DNA from: Blastococcus sp. TF02-09 | GTDB taxonomy: Bacteria; Actinomycetota; Actinomycetes; Mycobacteriales; Geodermatophilaceae | Assembly: GCF_003319105.1 (NCBI RefSeq) | Contig: NZ_QOHH01000014.1 | Location: forward strand, 1 to 64,000 | Length of the DNA stretch: 64,000 nt | Direction of reading: 5' to 3' | Part shown: one piece after another, positions 7,352 through 15,791 of the stretch | How positions within the stretch are numbered: the first letter of the stretch is position 1 | Layout: each line of letters begins with the position of its first letter | Made by a program: the position numbers and the translations under genes | Notes under the pieces: generated by a model | The model's input: only the letters and a program-made list of their open reading frames with translations | What the model was told of the DNA's origin: nothing | Database searches by the model: none

Positions 7352-8278
7352 ATGCCGTCGACGCCGCTCCCCCGCGAGACCCGAGTGGTGCACGGGCACC
7401 GGCGGGCGTTCGTCCGCGCCGGGCAGGGACCGCCGCTCCTGCTCCTGCACGGCATCGGCAACAGCGCGCAGACGTGGGCCGGCGTCGTCGACCGGCTGGC
7501 GGCTTCGCACACGGTGATCGCCCCCGACCTGCTCGGTCACGGCTCCTCGGACAAGCCCCGCGGCGACTACTCGATCGCCGGCTACGCCAACGGCATGCGC
7601 GACCTGCTGTCGGTGCTGGACATCGAGCAGGTGACGGTCGTGGGTCACTCCCTCGGCGGCGGCATCGCGCTCCAGTTCGCCTACCAGTTCCCCGAGCGCT
7701 GCGAGCGGCTGGCCCTCGTGGGCAGCGGGGGCCTGGGTCCCGAGCTCTCGCTGGGTCTGCGTGCGGCCAGCATGCCCGGCAGCGAGGCCGTGCTGACCGC
7801 ACTCACCCGCCTGCCCCTGCCGCTGCGCTCGGGGCTGCGGGCACTGGACGCCGTCGGGCGGGCGATCGGCTGGACCCGCGCCCAGGATCTGGCCGAGGCC
7901 GGTGAGGCGATGCTGGCGCTCTCCCACGCGGAGGCCCGCCGGGCGTTCCTGCGGACGCTGCGCAGCGTCGTCGATGCCGGGGGGCAGTCAGTGACGGCCG
8001 TCGACCGGCTCTACCTCGCCCAGGCCATCCCGATGCTGGTCGTGTGGGGCAGCCGCGACCCGATCGTCCCCGTCGCCCACGCCGAGACCGTGCGCCGGCT
8101 GGTGCCGACAGCTCGGGTCGAGGTCTTCCCGCACGCCGGCCACTGGCCGCACCTCGCCGAACCCGACCGCTTCGCCGACGTGCTGCTGGACTTCATCGCC
8201 GAGACGCAGCCGGTCGACCACGACCGCGACGGCTGGCGCGCCCTCCTGGCCGCGGAACGCGCCCTCAGCGGGCGCTGA
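7352..8278 (+). CDS. Alpha/beta-fold hydrolase
   Basis: A 308-residue alpha/beta hydrolase. The oxyanion HG is in LLLLHGIGN, the nucleophile elbow is VVGHSLGGG, the acid is in VVWGSRDPIVP and the catalytic His in FPHAGHWPHL, so the triad Ser-Asp-His is complete. It belongs broadly to the epoxide hydrolase/haloperoxidase-like esterases; the true substrate is not evident. Start ATG 7352 gives a normal N terminus. Its 3' end overlaps the convergent opuAB-like gene by 14 bp. Confidence 0.88.
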   Translation: MPSTPLPRETRVVHGHRRAFVRAGQGPPLLLLHGIGNSAQTWAGVVDRLAASHTVIAPDLLGHGSSDKPRGDYSIAGYANGMRDLLSVLDIEQVTVVGHSLGGGIALQFAYQFPERCERLALVGSGGLGPELSLGLRAASMPGSEAVLTALTRLPLPLRSGLRALDAVGRAIGWTRAQDLAEAGEAMLALSHAEARRAFLRTLRSVVDAGGQSVTAVDRLYLAQAIPMLVVWGSRDPIVPVAHAETVRRLVPTARVEVFPHAGHWPHLAEPDRFADVLLDFIAETQPVDHDRDGWRALLAAERALSGR

Positions 8279-9194
8279 GGGCGGGCTCCTCCACGGCCGG
8301 CCGCGCCGGCGCGTCGTCCTCGGCGCGGGCCGCCCGGCTCCGCCGCCGGGTGCCGAGCACCCGGGACAGCGCGGTCTGCTGCCCGAAGGAGGCCGTGAGC
8401 CGGTCGAGGTAGATCGCCAGCAGGACGACGGCGAGGCCGCCCTCGACTCCCGCGGCGACGTCGAGCTGCGTCACCGCGCGCACCACGACGGCGCCGAGCC
8501 CGGCCGCGCCGAGCAGGCCCGCCGTGACGACCATCGACAGCGCCAGCATGATCACCTGGTTGACGCCGGCCATGATCGAGGGCAGCGCCAGCGGCAGCTG
8601 GACCTCGCGCAGGATCTGCCCCGGCCGGGCACCGAAGGCCTGCGCGGCCTCGACGACCTCCCGGTCGACCTGACGGATGCCCAGCTCGGTCAGCCGCACC
8701 CCCGGCGGGATGGCGAACAGGATGGTGGCCACCACACCGGGGACGACGCCCACGCCGAAGAAGAACACCGCGGGGATCAGGTAGACGAAGACCGGCGTCG
8801 TCTGCATGAAGTCCAGGACCGGGCGGACGGCGATGCTCACCGCCCGGTGCCGGGCCGCGAGGACCCCGACCGGGATGCCGATGGCCGCCGCGATCAGCGC
8901 CGCCACCAGCACGAGCGCCAGGGTCTGCATGGTCTCGACCCACAGCTCCAGCGACACCACGAGCAGGAACGCCGCCACCGCGTACAGCGCCAGCCAGGGG
9001 CCGCGGACCAGCAGGGCGATGACCGCGAGCACCACCACCCAGACGACCGGCGCCGGCGTGGTCAGGACGTCGGTGAGGCTGGTGACGATCGTCGACATGA
9101 CCTCGGAGATGGCGTCGAAGAGCCACGGCACGGTGGCCAGCAGCCAGTCGATGGCGTCGGCCACCCATTCACCGATCGGCACGTGCGGGATCAC
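8265..9194 (-). CDS. Glycine betaine/proline ABC transporter permease (OpuAB/ProW-like)
   Basis: A 309-residue inner-membrane permease of the quaternary-ammonium/proline import family. There are about six hydrophobic segments, including ALVLVAALIAAAIGIPVGVL and VFVYLIPAVFFFGVGVVPG, and the EAA-like coupling loop is at EAAQAFGARPGQILREVQLP. ProW-type N-terminal WLFDAISEVMSTIVTSL is recognisable. The last ~40 residues are charged and cytosolic. The start at GTG 9194 overlaps the end of the ATPase gene by 4 bp, so translation is coupled. It completes the SBP-ATPase-permease operon. Confidence 0.93.
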   Translation of the reverse strand: MIPHVPIGEWVADAIDWLLATVPWLFDAISEVMSTIVTSLTDVLTTPAPVVWVVVLAVIALLVRGPWLALYAVAAFLLVVSLELWVETMQTLALVLVAALIAAAIGIPVGVLAARHRAVSIAVRPVLDFMQTTPVFVYLIPAVFFFGVGVVPGVVATILFAIPPGVRLTELGIRQVDREVVEAAQAFGARPGQILREVQLPLALPSIMAGVNQVIMLALSMVVTAGLLGAAGLGAVVVRAVTQLDVAAGVEGGLAVVLLAIYLDRLTASFGQQTALSRVLGTRRRSRAARAEDDAPARPAVEEPALSAR

Positions 9195-10396
9195 CGGGCA
9201 CCTCCACGGACCGGGACGGCGGACAGCGCGTCGAGCACCGCGGCCCGCGGCACGACCCCCAGGAGCCGGCCGTCGCCGTCGACGACTCCGAGCGGCACGG
9301 GGTGGCGACCCAGCAGGTGCACGAACTCGACGACGGGACGGTCGGCCGTCGTGCTGGCGTGCTCGGCGACCAGCGACCGGTGGTCCAGGCTGGTGCGCCC
9401 CTCCTGCAGCGCGCGGGCCAGCAGGTCGTCGCGCGCCACCCCGACCACCCGGCCCGCGTCGTCCAGGACGTAGACGCCGTTGGCCTCCGCCGAGCCCAGC
9501 GCCCGCAGCACGTCGGCCGCCGGATCGCCGAGGTGCGCGGTCATCCGCGGTTCGCGCATGAGGTCACCGGCGGTGAGCACCCGGGTGCGGTCGACGTCGG
9601 AGGTGAAGTCGGCGACGTAGTCGTCGGCGGGCGCGGAGATGATCTCCGGGCCGGTGCCCAGCTGGACGGTCCGGCCGTCCTTGAGCATGAGGATGCGGTC
9701 GCCCAGCCGCATGGCCTCGTTGAGGTCGTGGGTGATGAAGACGATGGTCTTGTGCAGCTCGGACTGCAGCCGCTCCAGCAGGTCCTGCATGTCACGGCGG
9801 ATCAGCGGGTCGAGCGCCGAGAACGGCTCGTCCATGAGCAGGATCTCGGAGTCGGCAGCCAGCGCCCGGGCCAGGCCCACGCGCTGGCGCATGCCGCCGG
9901 ACAGCTGGTCGGGCCGGGCCTCGGCCCGCTCCAGGAGGCCGACGGTGCGCAGCGCCCAGTCCGCGCGCTCGCGCTGCTCGGCCCCGCCGACCCCGCGGAT
10001 CTTCAGGGCGTACGCGGCGTTCTCCCGCACCGAGCGGTGCGGGAGCAGCGCGAAGTGCTGGAAGACCATGCTCATCTTCTCGTTGCGCACCTGCCGCAGC
10101 TGGTCGTCGGTCAGCGCCCGGAGGTCCCTGCCGTCGACCTCGACCGTGCCGGCGCTGGGCTCGATGAGCCGGTTGAGCAGGCGCACCAGCGTCGACTTGC
10201 CCGAGCCCGACAGCCCCATGATCACGAACAGCTCACCGCGCTCGACGGAGAAGCTGACGTCGTGCACCGCGAGCGTGGCCCCGGTGCGCCGCTGGATCTC
10301 GTCGCGCCCGAGCCCGTCGGACGCCAGGCGCAGCGCCTCGGCCTCCCGGCCGCCGAAGACCTTCGTCAGGCCGGACACCTGCAGCGCCGGTGTCAC
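9191..10396 (-). CDS. Glycine betaine/proline ABC transporter ATP-binding protein (OpuAA/ProV-like)
   Basis: A 401-residue ABC ATPase. Walker A is GLSGSGKSTL, the signature is [16 protein letters not shown], Walker B is ILLMDEPFSALDP and the H-loop is FITHDLNEA. The N-terminal part has the OpuAA/ProV-specific insert LRLASDGLGRDEIQRRTGAT between strands. The C-terminal ~130 residues hold paired CBS-type domains, the part that senses ionic strength in OpuA. Start GTG 10396 begins 2 bases after the stop of the binding-protein gene. In its family this complex imports glycine betaine, carnitine or proline under osmotic stress. Confidence 0.94.
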   Translation of the reverse strand: MTPALQVSGLTKVFGGREAEALRLASDGLGRDEIQRRTGATLAVHDVSFSVERGELFVIMGLSGSGKSTLVRLLNRLIEPSAGTVEVDGRDLRALTDDQLRQVRNEKMSMVFQHFALLPHRSVRENAAYALKIRGVGGAEQRERADWALRTVGLLERAEARPDQLSGGMRQRVGLARALAADSEILLMDEPFSALDPLIRRDMQDLLERLQSELHKTIVFITHDLNEAMRLGDRILMLKDGRTVQLGTGPEIISAPADDYVADFTSDVDRTRVLTAGDLMREPRMTAHLGDPAADVLRALGSAEANGVYVLDDAGRVVGVARDDLLARALQEGRTSLDHRSLVAEHASTTADRPVVEFVHLLGRHPVPLGVVDGDGRLLGVVPRAAVLDALSAVPVRGGAR

Positions 10397-10398
10397 GG

Positions 10399-11349
10399 TC
10401 AGCCGATCCACTCGTCGATCTCGTCGGCGTGGTCGTCCACCCACTGCCGCGCGACGGTGCTGACGTCCTCGCCGTCGACGTCGACCGCCTTCTGCATCTC
10501 CTCCATCTCGTCGACGGAGATGCGCAGGTTCTCCAGCAGCGCGACGAAGTTCGGCGCGTCCTCCTGCAGCTCCTTGCTGGCGGCGATGTTGGCGCTGTAC
10601 GAGGGCATCGCGCAGGCGCCGTCGCCGGTGGTCAGGCAGCCGTCGCTGTAGGGCGTGGGCTCCTCGAGCTGCACCATGTCGTACTGCGCGAAGACCGCGT
10701 GGGGGTGGTACAGGTACAGCACGATCGGCTCCTCGCGGCTGTAGGAGTTCTCCAGCTGCGCGAGCTCGGCCGACTCGCTCGAGACGACCTGCTCCAGCGT
10801 GATGCCGTAGCCGTCGAGGCGCTTGCGGTTCTGCTCGGTGGTGATGTAACCGGGGTCGGCGTCGTAGAACTTGTTCCCGAGCTGGTCGGCGTAGTCGTTG
10901 AGCTGGTCCACGCTGGTCAGCCCCTCCAGAGGCCCGCCGGCCTCCACCGCGTAGGCCGGGACGAACCAGCCCTGGGCCGCCTCGCCGTAGGTCTCCGACA
11001 CGATGTCGACCTGATCGGCGGCCTTGTCGGCAAGCTCCTGCTGGTTGGGGAGCGCGACCTCGGTCAGCAGGTCGATGTCCCCGCGCTGCGCACCCGTCCA
11101 GGCGGCGGCCGGGTCGAGCTGCGTGGTGGAGAGGGAGGCCACGCCCAGGTCCGGGTTGTCGGCGGCGATCTCGCTGAGGATGCCGTTGGTCAGCCCGGCG
11201 GCCGTCCAGCTGAACTGCGCGGTCTGGACGGTGATGCCGCCACCGCCACCGCCGCCCCCCTCCTCCGCCGTGCAGGCGGCGACCGATGTGGTCAGGAGGG
11301 CGGCCAGGGCCACCGCGGACGCCCGGGGGCGGAGGTTCGTGGACAGCAT
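10399..11349 (-). CDS. Glycine betaine-type ABC transporter substrate-binding lipoprotein (OpuAC-like)
   Basis: A 316-residue lipoprotein: a charged N terminus, hydrophobic stretch AVALAALLTTSVAAC with the lipobox Cys, a Gly/Glu linker, then the OpuAC/ProX fold (ITVQTAQFSWTAAGLTNGIL near the start of the mature part, YLYHPHAVF later). It captures a quaternary amine or proline outside the membrane and delivers it to the permease encoded two genes downstream. It is the first gene of the operon; the intergenic region before it holds a hairpin that belongs to the upstream dioxygenase gene. Exact ligand unproven. Confidence 0.92.
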   Translation of the reverse strand: MLSTNLRPRASAVALAALLTTSVAACTAEEGGGGGGGGITVQTAQFSWTAAGLTNGILSEIAADNPDLGVASLSTTQLDPAAAWTGAQRGDIDLLTEVALPNQQELADKAADQVDIVSETYGEAAQGWFVPAYAVEAGGPLEGLTSVDQLNDYADQLGNKFYDADPGYITTEQNRKRLDGYGITLEQVVSSESAELAQLENSYSREEPIVLYLYHPHAVFAQYDMVQLEEPTPYSDGCLTTGDGACAMPSYSANIAASKELQEDAPNFVALLENLRISVDEMEEMQKAVDVDGEDVSTVARQWVDDHADEIDEWIG

Positions 11350-11413
11350 GGGTCTTCTCTCATGAAGGGGGTCCGGGACCGTCGGGGTCCCGACGTCGGT
11401 CAGCGCGCGGCGA

Positions 11414-11443
11414 GGCGCAGGCTCCCCGGAGGGAGCCTGCGCC
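11414..11443. terminator. Strong hairpin between the dioxygenase gene and the opu-like operon
   Basis: A perfect 13-bp stem (arms 11414-11426 and 11431-11443) with a 4-base loop. It lies about 50 bases downstream of the dioxygenase stop and 65 bases upstream of the opuAC-like start, on the same transcript direction. It should separate the two units. No U tract is present. Confidence 0.75.
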
Positions 11444-11492
11444 GTGCCGCGTGTTCGGGAAGAGCGTCTCGTGTTTTCGGCGGTCGTGCAGG

Positions 11493-12389
11493 TCAGGCGG
11501 GCACCGGAGCCACCGGCTGGTCACCCCGAAGAGTGATTCGGTGCATGACCCGCCGCTGGTTGCCGTAGTCGCGGTTGGCGTAGTGCACCGTCGAGCGGTT
11601 GTCCCACAGAACGACGTCGCCGACCGACCAGCGGTGCCGGACGATGTGCTCCGGCTTGGTGATGTGGGCGTAGAAGAGGTCGAGCAGGTGACGGCTCTCG
11701 GCGTCGGAGACGCCGGCGATGTGGGAGACGAAGCCGGGGTTGACGAACAGACTCCGGCGGCCGGTCTCGGGGTGCACGCGGACGACGGGGTGCTCGATCG
11801 GCACGAGGGCCGTGAACTCCTCGCCCTCCCACTGGGTGCGCTCCTGGCGCTGGGCGAGGTAGTAACCCCACTCGCGGGTGCCGTCGTGCACGGCCACCAG
11901 CTGGTCGGCCACGCGGCGCACCGGCTCGCTGAGCGAGTCGTAGGCCAGCTCCAGGTCGGCCCACTGCGTGTCGCCGCCCGTGGGCGGGAGGACGACGGCG
12001 CGGAGGATCGAGCCCAGCGGAGGGCGGCGCACGAACGTGACGTCGGTGTGCCAGATGTCGGCGAAACCACCGGTGTTGCTGTCGAGCTCGTAGATCTCCG
12101 GGTGGTTCTCGTCGACGCCCGGGACGACGGGGTGGGACTCGGTGACCTCACCCAGCCGGCGCCCGAGCGCGATCTGGCTGTCGGGGTGCAGGTCGTGCTG
12201 GCCGGAGAAGAACAGCACCTTGTACCGGGCGAGGGCGGCGCGCAGGTCGCGCACCTGGTCATCGGTCGCGCGGGCGAGGTCCACGCCGTGGACGCGGGCT
12301 CCGATGGTCGGCTCGAGGCGCTCGAACACCAGACCGGTGGTGGCCTCAGGTGCAGCGGGCGCGGTGGGAGGAGCAGCGAGCAGGGTCAT
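11493..12389 (-). CDS. TauD/TfdA family Fe(II)/2-oxoglutarate dioxygenase
   Basis: A 298-residue dioxygenase of the taurine/sulfonate/alkylsulfatase group. The iron-binding HxD is in IWHTDVTFVRRPPLGS and the distal His in RRVMHRITLRGD; the 2-oxoglutarate-binding Arg is in the same C-terminal segment. The N-terminal TIGARVHGVDLA is typical of TauD. In characterised relatives the enzyme releases sulfite or sulfate from organosulfur compounds. A short cysteine-containing leader peptide just upstream (12436-12498) supports a role in sulfur acquisition. Start is ATG 12389 with GGAG upstream; the frame stays open further upstream but without coding character. Confidence 0.92.
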   Translation of the reverse strand: MTLLAAPPTAPAAPEATTGLVFERLEPTIGARVHGVDLARATDDQVRDLRAALARYKVLFFSGQHDLHPDSQIALGRRLGEVTESHPVVPGVDENHPEIYELDSNTGGFADIWHTDVTFVRRPPLGSILRAVVLPPTGGDTQWADLELAYDSLSEPVRRVADQLVAVHDGTREWGYYLAQRQERTQWEGEEFTALVPIEHPVVRVHPETGRRSLFVNPGFVSHIAGVSDAESRHLLDLFYAHITKPEHIVRHRWSVGDVVLWDNRSTVHYANRDYGNQRRVMHRITLRGDQPVAPVPA

Positions 12390-12435
12390 GCGGGAACTCC
12401 GGGGATGAGGGGGCGAACGGGTGGCTCGGAGGGCG

Positions 12436-12498
12436 TCAGGCCGGACAGAGCGCGCTCGCGCACCGGAGCAGGTCGACGTGGCGGCGTGCCGTGAGCAC
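12436..12498 (-). CDS. Actinobacterial sulfur-gene leader peptide
   Basis: A 20-codon frame ending RRHVDLLRCASALCPA, which matches the short peptides annotated in actinomycetes as putative leader peptides ahead of sulfur-assimilation genes (conserved RHVDL-x-R and a C-terminal LC). It lies 46 bases upstream of the dioxygenase start on the same strand. Two Cys codons fit attenuation by cysteine supply. The start is uncertain: GTG 12498 gives the usual length, ATG 12525 in frame would give 29 residues. Between peptide and gene, a CTCCG at about 12430 could pair with the CGGAG of the ribosome binding site, a possible way to hide it; this pairing is my inference. Confidence 0.8.
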   Translation of the reverse strand: MLTARRHVDLLRCASALCPA

Positions 12499-12628
12499 AT
12501 TCCGCACTAACTCGACCAATTCCATAGGCATTACCGTAGAGGACGTCCCTGGCGCCTGTCGAACGAGGTCCCTCCGCGTCGCTGCCCGGCCAAGGCGTGC
12601 GCGGGGCAGGACCCGTAGCGTCGCGGCC

Positions 12629-13744
12629 GTGGAGCACTGGGACGTTGTCGTCGTGGGCGCGGGACCGGCCGGTGCCGCGGCCGCCCTCGCCGCCCGCCGG
12701 GCCGCGCCGGCCACCCGCGTGCTCCTGCTGGACCGCGCCGACTTCCCCCGCGACAAGGTGTGCGGCGACGGCATCGCCCCCGAGGCGCTCGACGTGCTGC
12801 AGCGACTCGGCGCCGACCCGGCCGTGCTCACCGACGGCTTCGCCCCCGTACCGCGGCTGCGCATGCGCTCCCCCGGCGGCGCCGCCGTCGAGCGGGCGAT
12901 GCACCGCCCCGCGCACACCGTGCCCCGGCGGATCCTCGACGCCCGCATCGTGGACGCCGCGCTCGCCGCGGGCGCGGAGCTGCGCCGGCACCAGGTGCGC
13001 CGGCTGAGCGACGACGGCCGCCGGGTGGAGATCGACGACGCGCTGACCGCCGACGTCGTCATCGGTGCCGACGGCGCGGAGTCCGTCGTCCGCCGTGCCT
13101 TGGGCCTGGCCCCCAACCGGCCGGACCGGATGGCGGTGGCCCTGCGCGGCTACGCACCGGAGCTGCCCGGGCAGCGCGGGGTCCAGGTCATCGCCACGAC
13201 CGAGCAGCGCTGGCCGGCCTACGCCTGGTCGTTCCCGCTCGGCGACGGCCGGGCCAACGTCGGCTACGGGGAGCTGGTCTCCGGCGGCGCCAGCCGGACG
13301 GCGCTGGTCGAAGGGCTGCACCGACTGCTGCCCGGGGTGGAGCCCGACGGCCTGCGCGCGCACCGCCTGCCGCTGTCGACCGAGCGCCCACGCCAGCCCG
13401 ACGGGCGGGTGCTCCTGGCCGGCGACGCCGCGTCCTTGATCAATCCGCTGACCGGCGAGGGCATCTTCTACGCGGTCCTCTCCGGCGCGCTCGCCGGTGC
13501 CGCCGCGGTCTCCGGAGCGGCGGCCGGGCAGGCCTACCGCCGGGCGCTGCGCCGTCGGCTGGGCCGGCACCTGCGGCACTCCTCGGCGGCCTCGCTGCTG
13601 AGCCGGTGGCCGCGGATCATGGACGCCGCGTTCCGGGCGGCCGCCGCCGACCAGCGGGTGTTCGACGACGTCGTCGCCCTGGGGCTGGCCGACGGCCGGC
13701 TCACCCTGCCGACCCTCGCCGCCGCGGCCCGCCGGCTCCGCTGA
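12629..13744 (+). CDS. Geranylgeranyl reductase family FAD-dependent oxidoreductase
   Basis: A 371-residue flavoprotein. The N-terminal Rossmann motif is VVVVGAGPAGAAAALAA, followed by the family's KVCGDGIAPEALDVL, the DG-type motif VIGADGAESVVRRALGL and the second FAD-binding block LLAGDAASLINPLTGEGI. Members reduce isoprenoid chains of menaquinone, lipids or chlorophyll; in an actinobacterium a menaquinone side-chain or polyprenyl reductase is plausible. Start GTG 12629 (VEHWDVVVVG) gives the standard N terminus; the frame is open far upstream but into the leader region of the divergent gene. Its own neighbours give no further hint. Confidence 0.88.
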   Translation: MEHWDVVVVGAGPAGAAAALAARRAAPATRVLLLDRADFPRDKVCGDGIAPEALDVLQRLGADPAVLTDGFAPVPRLRMRSPGGAAVERAMHRPAHTVPRRILDARIVDAALAAGAELRRHQVRRLSDDGRRVEIDDALTADVVIGADGAESVVRRALGLAPNRPDRMAVALRGYAPELPGQRGVQVIATTEQRWPAYAWSFPLGDGRANVGYGELVSGGASRTALVEGLHRLLPGVEPDGLRAHRLPLSTERPRQPDGRVLLAGDAASLINPLTGEGIFYAVLSGALAGAAAVSGAAAGQAYRRALRRRLGRHLRHSSAASLLSRWPRIMDAAFRAAAADQRVFDDVVALGLADGRLTLPTLAAAARRLR

Positions 13745-13760
13745 CCACTCGGCCGGACCG

Positions 13761-14408
13761 TCAGCTCGGTGGCGCCGGGACCGGCGGTTCCGCCGGGACG
13801 GCGGCGGCCGGCGCCGGGGGCGCCGCTGCGGTGGCCGCGTAGTCCGCCGCGGTCAGGGGGCGGTCGGTCAGCTCCCCGTCGGGCAGCGGCGCCTCGATCG
13901 GCTCACCGGCCAGCTGGAGGAGGACGGCGTCCACGCCCGGCACGCTGGTGGCGGTGAGCACGATCTGCGCGACCGCCAGCCGCCCCGACACCCCCACCGG
14001 CGCCTCCGCGGGCGCGTCCAGGTCGATCGTCGCCGTTCCGCCGTCCACCCCGGTGACGCTCAGCCGGACCTCCGGGGGCAGCGCCGTCGACAGCTGCTCG
14101 TCGCGCTCGGCGCCGGTGGGCCCGTCGGCGAGCTGCTCGAGCAGGTCGGCCAGTCGCGCGCGGCGCGTCGTCCCGCTGACCTCGCGGACCCGCGGCACCA
14201 GGCTGTCCGAGGCACTGACCCAGTGGACGAGCGAGGCGTCCACGACGGCATCCGGCGGCGACGACGGCGCGGACGACGGCGCGGGTTCGGCGAGCCCGTA
14301 GGGCACGTCGCTCGCGGCGATCGTCGAGGGCTCGCCGCCGGTCGGCACGCCGCACCCGGCGAGGACGGCCAGGGCGGCGAGCAGGACGGGGACGGCGCGG
14401 CGGGTCAC
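13761..14408 (-). CDS. GerMN domain lipoprotein
   Basis: A 215-residue secreted lipoprotein. From GTG 14408 it has TRRAVPVLLAALAVLAGCG, a signal peptide with a lipobox Cys at about residue 18, a Pro/Ser-rich linker and a GerMN domain (residues about 55-185; LVPRVREVSGTTRRARLADL, LPPEVRLSVTGVDGGTATID). The C-terminal tail is Ala/Pro-rich. The start overlaps the histidine kinase stop by 4 bp (GTGA), so the two are translationally coupled. The arrangement response regulator-kinase-GerMN lipoprotein recalls MtrA-MtrB-LpqB, but LpqB is far longer and has a C-terminal propeller that is absent here. Confidence 0.88.
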   Translation of the reverse strand: MTRRAVPVLLAALAVLAGCGVPTGGEPSTIAASDVPYGLAEPAPSSAPSSPPDAVVDASLVHWVSASDSLVPRVREVSGTTRRARLADLLEQLADGPTGAERDEQLSTALPPEVRLSVTGVDGGTATIDLDAPAEAPVGVSGRLAVAQIVLTATSVPGVDAVLLQLAGEPIEAPLPDGELTDRPLTAADYAATAAAPPAPAAAVPAEPPVPAPPS

Positions 14409-15778
14409 GGGCCCACCGCCGGCAGGGAGAGGCAGAACCGCGCGCCGCCGTCGGGACCGTCGGCGACCCAGGCCGCGCCGCCGTGCCGGGCCGCGGTCTC
14501 GGCCACGATCGCCAGCCCGAGGCCGGCGCCGGGCAGCGAGCGGCGGGCGGCTCCCGCGCCCCGGGCGAACCGCTCGAAGATGCGCTCGCGGTCCTCCACC
14601 GGCACCCCGGGCCCGGCGTCGTCCACCGCGAGGACGACGGCGTCCTCCCGCCGCTGCACCACCACCCGCAGCGGACCGCCGGCGTGCCGGTCGGCGTTGT
14701 CCAGCAGGTTGCGCACGGCCCGCTCCAAGCTGTTCTTGTCCGCCAGCACCACGGTCCGCCCGTCCGGATCGCCCTCGAGCAGCCCGCCCGGCCGGCCGGT
14801 CACCGCCAGCACCTCGCGGGCCAGCGCCGTCAGGGACACCGCCGTCCCGGGCGCGGCGCTCGCGTCGCCGTCGAGCCGGGCCAGCTGCAGCAGGTCGTCC
14901 AGCATCCGGCGGAACCGGCGCAGCTCGCCCTCGACCAGCGTGAGCGCCTCCCCGGCCCGCGGCGAGAGCTCCGCGCGGCGGCCGGCGAGCACCTCGACGC
15001 TGGTGACCAGGCTGGTCAGGGGGCTGCGCAGCTCGTGGCTGACGTCGCCGACGAAGCGGGCGTCGCGCTCGATCCGGGCCGACAGCGCGTCGACCATGCT
15101 GTTGAAGCCCGCGACGATGCCGACCAGGTCGGGGTCGTCGGTCGGCGGCAGCCGAGTGGCCAGCTCGCCGCCGGCGATTCGGGTCGCGGCGCCGGCGACC
15201 TGCTCGAGCGGCTGCACCGCGCGCCGGCTGGCCCACACCCCGAAGCCCGCGCCCGCCGCGGTGGCGGCGACCGCCGAGGCGGCGAGCACCACGGACAGCG
15301 TCGCCAGCACCTGCCGCAGCTCGGTGAGCCGGCCGACGCCGTAGAACTCCACGCCCGCCGCGCGCAGCGGCACCCCGACCACCAGCGCCGGGCCGTCGGG
15401 GGCGTCGATGCGCACGGTGCCGGCCTCGCCGCCGGCGACGATCTCCTGCAGGTCGGTGGGGACGTCGCGCGCGCCGACGTCCAGGGTGGAGGAGTACCAG
15501 GCGTCGCCGCTGCGCAGCACCACGTCGGATCCGCCGGAGGGCACCAGCTCGGCCAGCAGGTCGCCCACGTCGGTGCCGGCGGTGGCCAGCCGGCTGTTGA
15601 GCACGTTGGCGTCGGCGAACGCCTGGCGGGTCAGCGAGGCCTCGCGCTGGTCCAGCAGGTAGCTGCGGGCCAGCAGGAAGGTGGCGGTGACCAGCACGAC
15701 CGACACCAGCAGCGTGACCGCGGCGAAGCCCAGGACGATGCGCGCCCGGAGCCCGCGCGGCCCGAGCGCCAGCCTCAC
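14405..15778 (-). CDS. Membrane sensor histidine kinase
   Basis: A 457-residue HAMP-type sensor kinase. Membrane segments lie at about residues 12-36 and 160-185, enclosing an extracytoplasmic sensor of some 120 residues; HAMP follows, then the dimerisation helix with FVGDVSHELRSPLTSLV (phospho-acceptor His), and the ATPase domain with N box NLLDNADRHAGG, G1 DDAGPGVP, F box ERFARG and G2 GAGLGLAIV. Start is GTG 15778, 13 bp after the regulator stop. It pairs with the response regulator encoded upstream. The signal sensed is unknown. Confidence 0.93.
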   Translation of the reverse strand: MRLALGPRGLRARIVLGFAAVTLLVSVVLVTATFLLARSYLLDQREASLTRQAFADANVLNSRLATAGTDVGDLLAELVPSGGSDVVLRSGDAWYSSTLDVGARDVPTDLQEIVAGGEAGTVRIDAPDGPALVVGVPLRAAGVEFYGVGRLTELRQVLATLSVVLAASAVAATAAGAGFGVWASRRAVQPLEQVAGAATRIAGGELATRLPPTDDPDLVGIVAGFNSMVDALSARIERDARFVGDVSHELRSPLTSLVTSVEVLAGRRAELSPRAGEALTLVEGELRRFRRMLDDLLQLARLDGDASAAPGTAVSLTALAREVLAVTGRPGGLLEGDPDGRTVVLADKNSLERAVRNLLDNADRHAGGPLRVVVQRREDAVVLAVDDAGPGVPVEDRERIFERFARGAGAARRSLPGAGLGLAIVAETAARHGGAAWVADGPDGGARFCLSLPAVGP

Positions 15779-15791
15779 CGCGGGTCCAGCC

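Noticed and set aside
10390-12494. Long plus-strand open frames opposite the opu-like and dioxygenase genes
   Set aside because: Low-complexity His/Asp/Val/Gly-rich translations typical of antisense shadows in GC-rich DNA; no domains.
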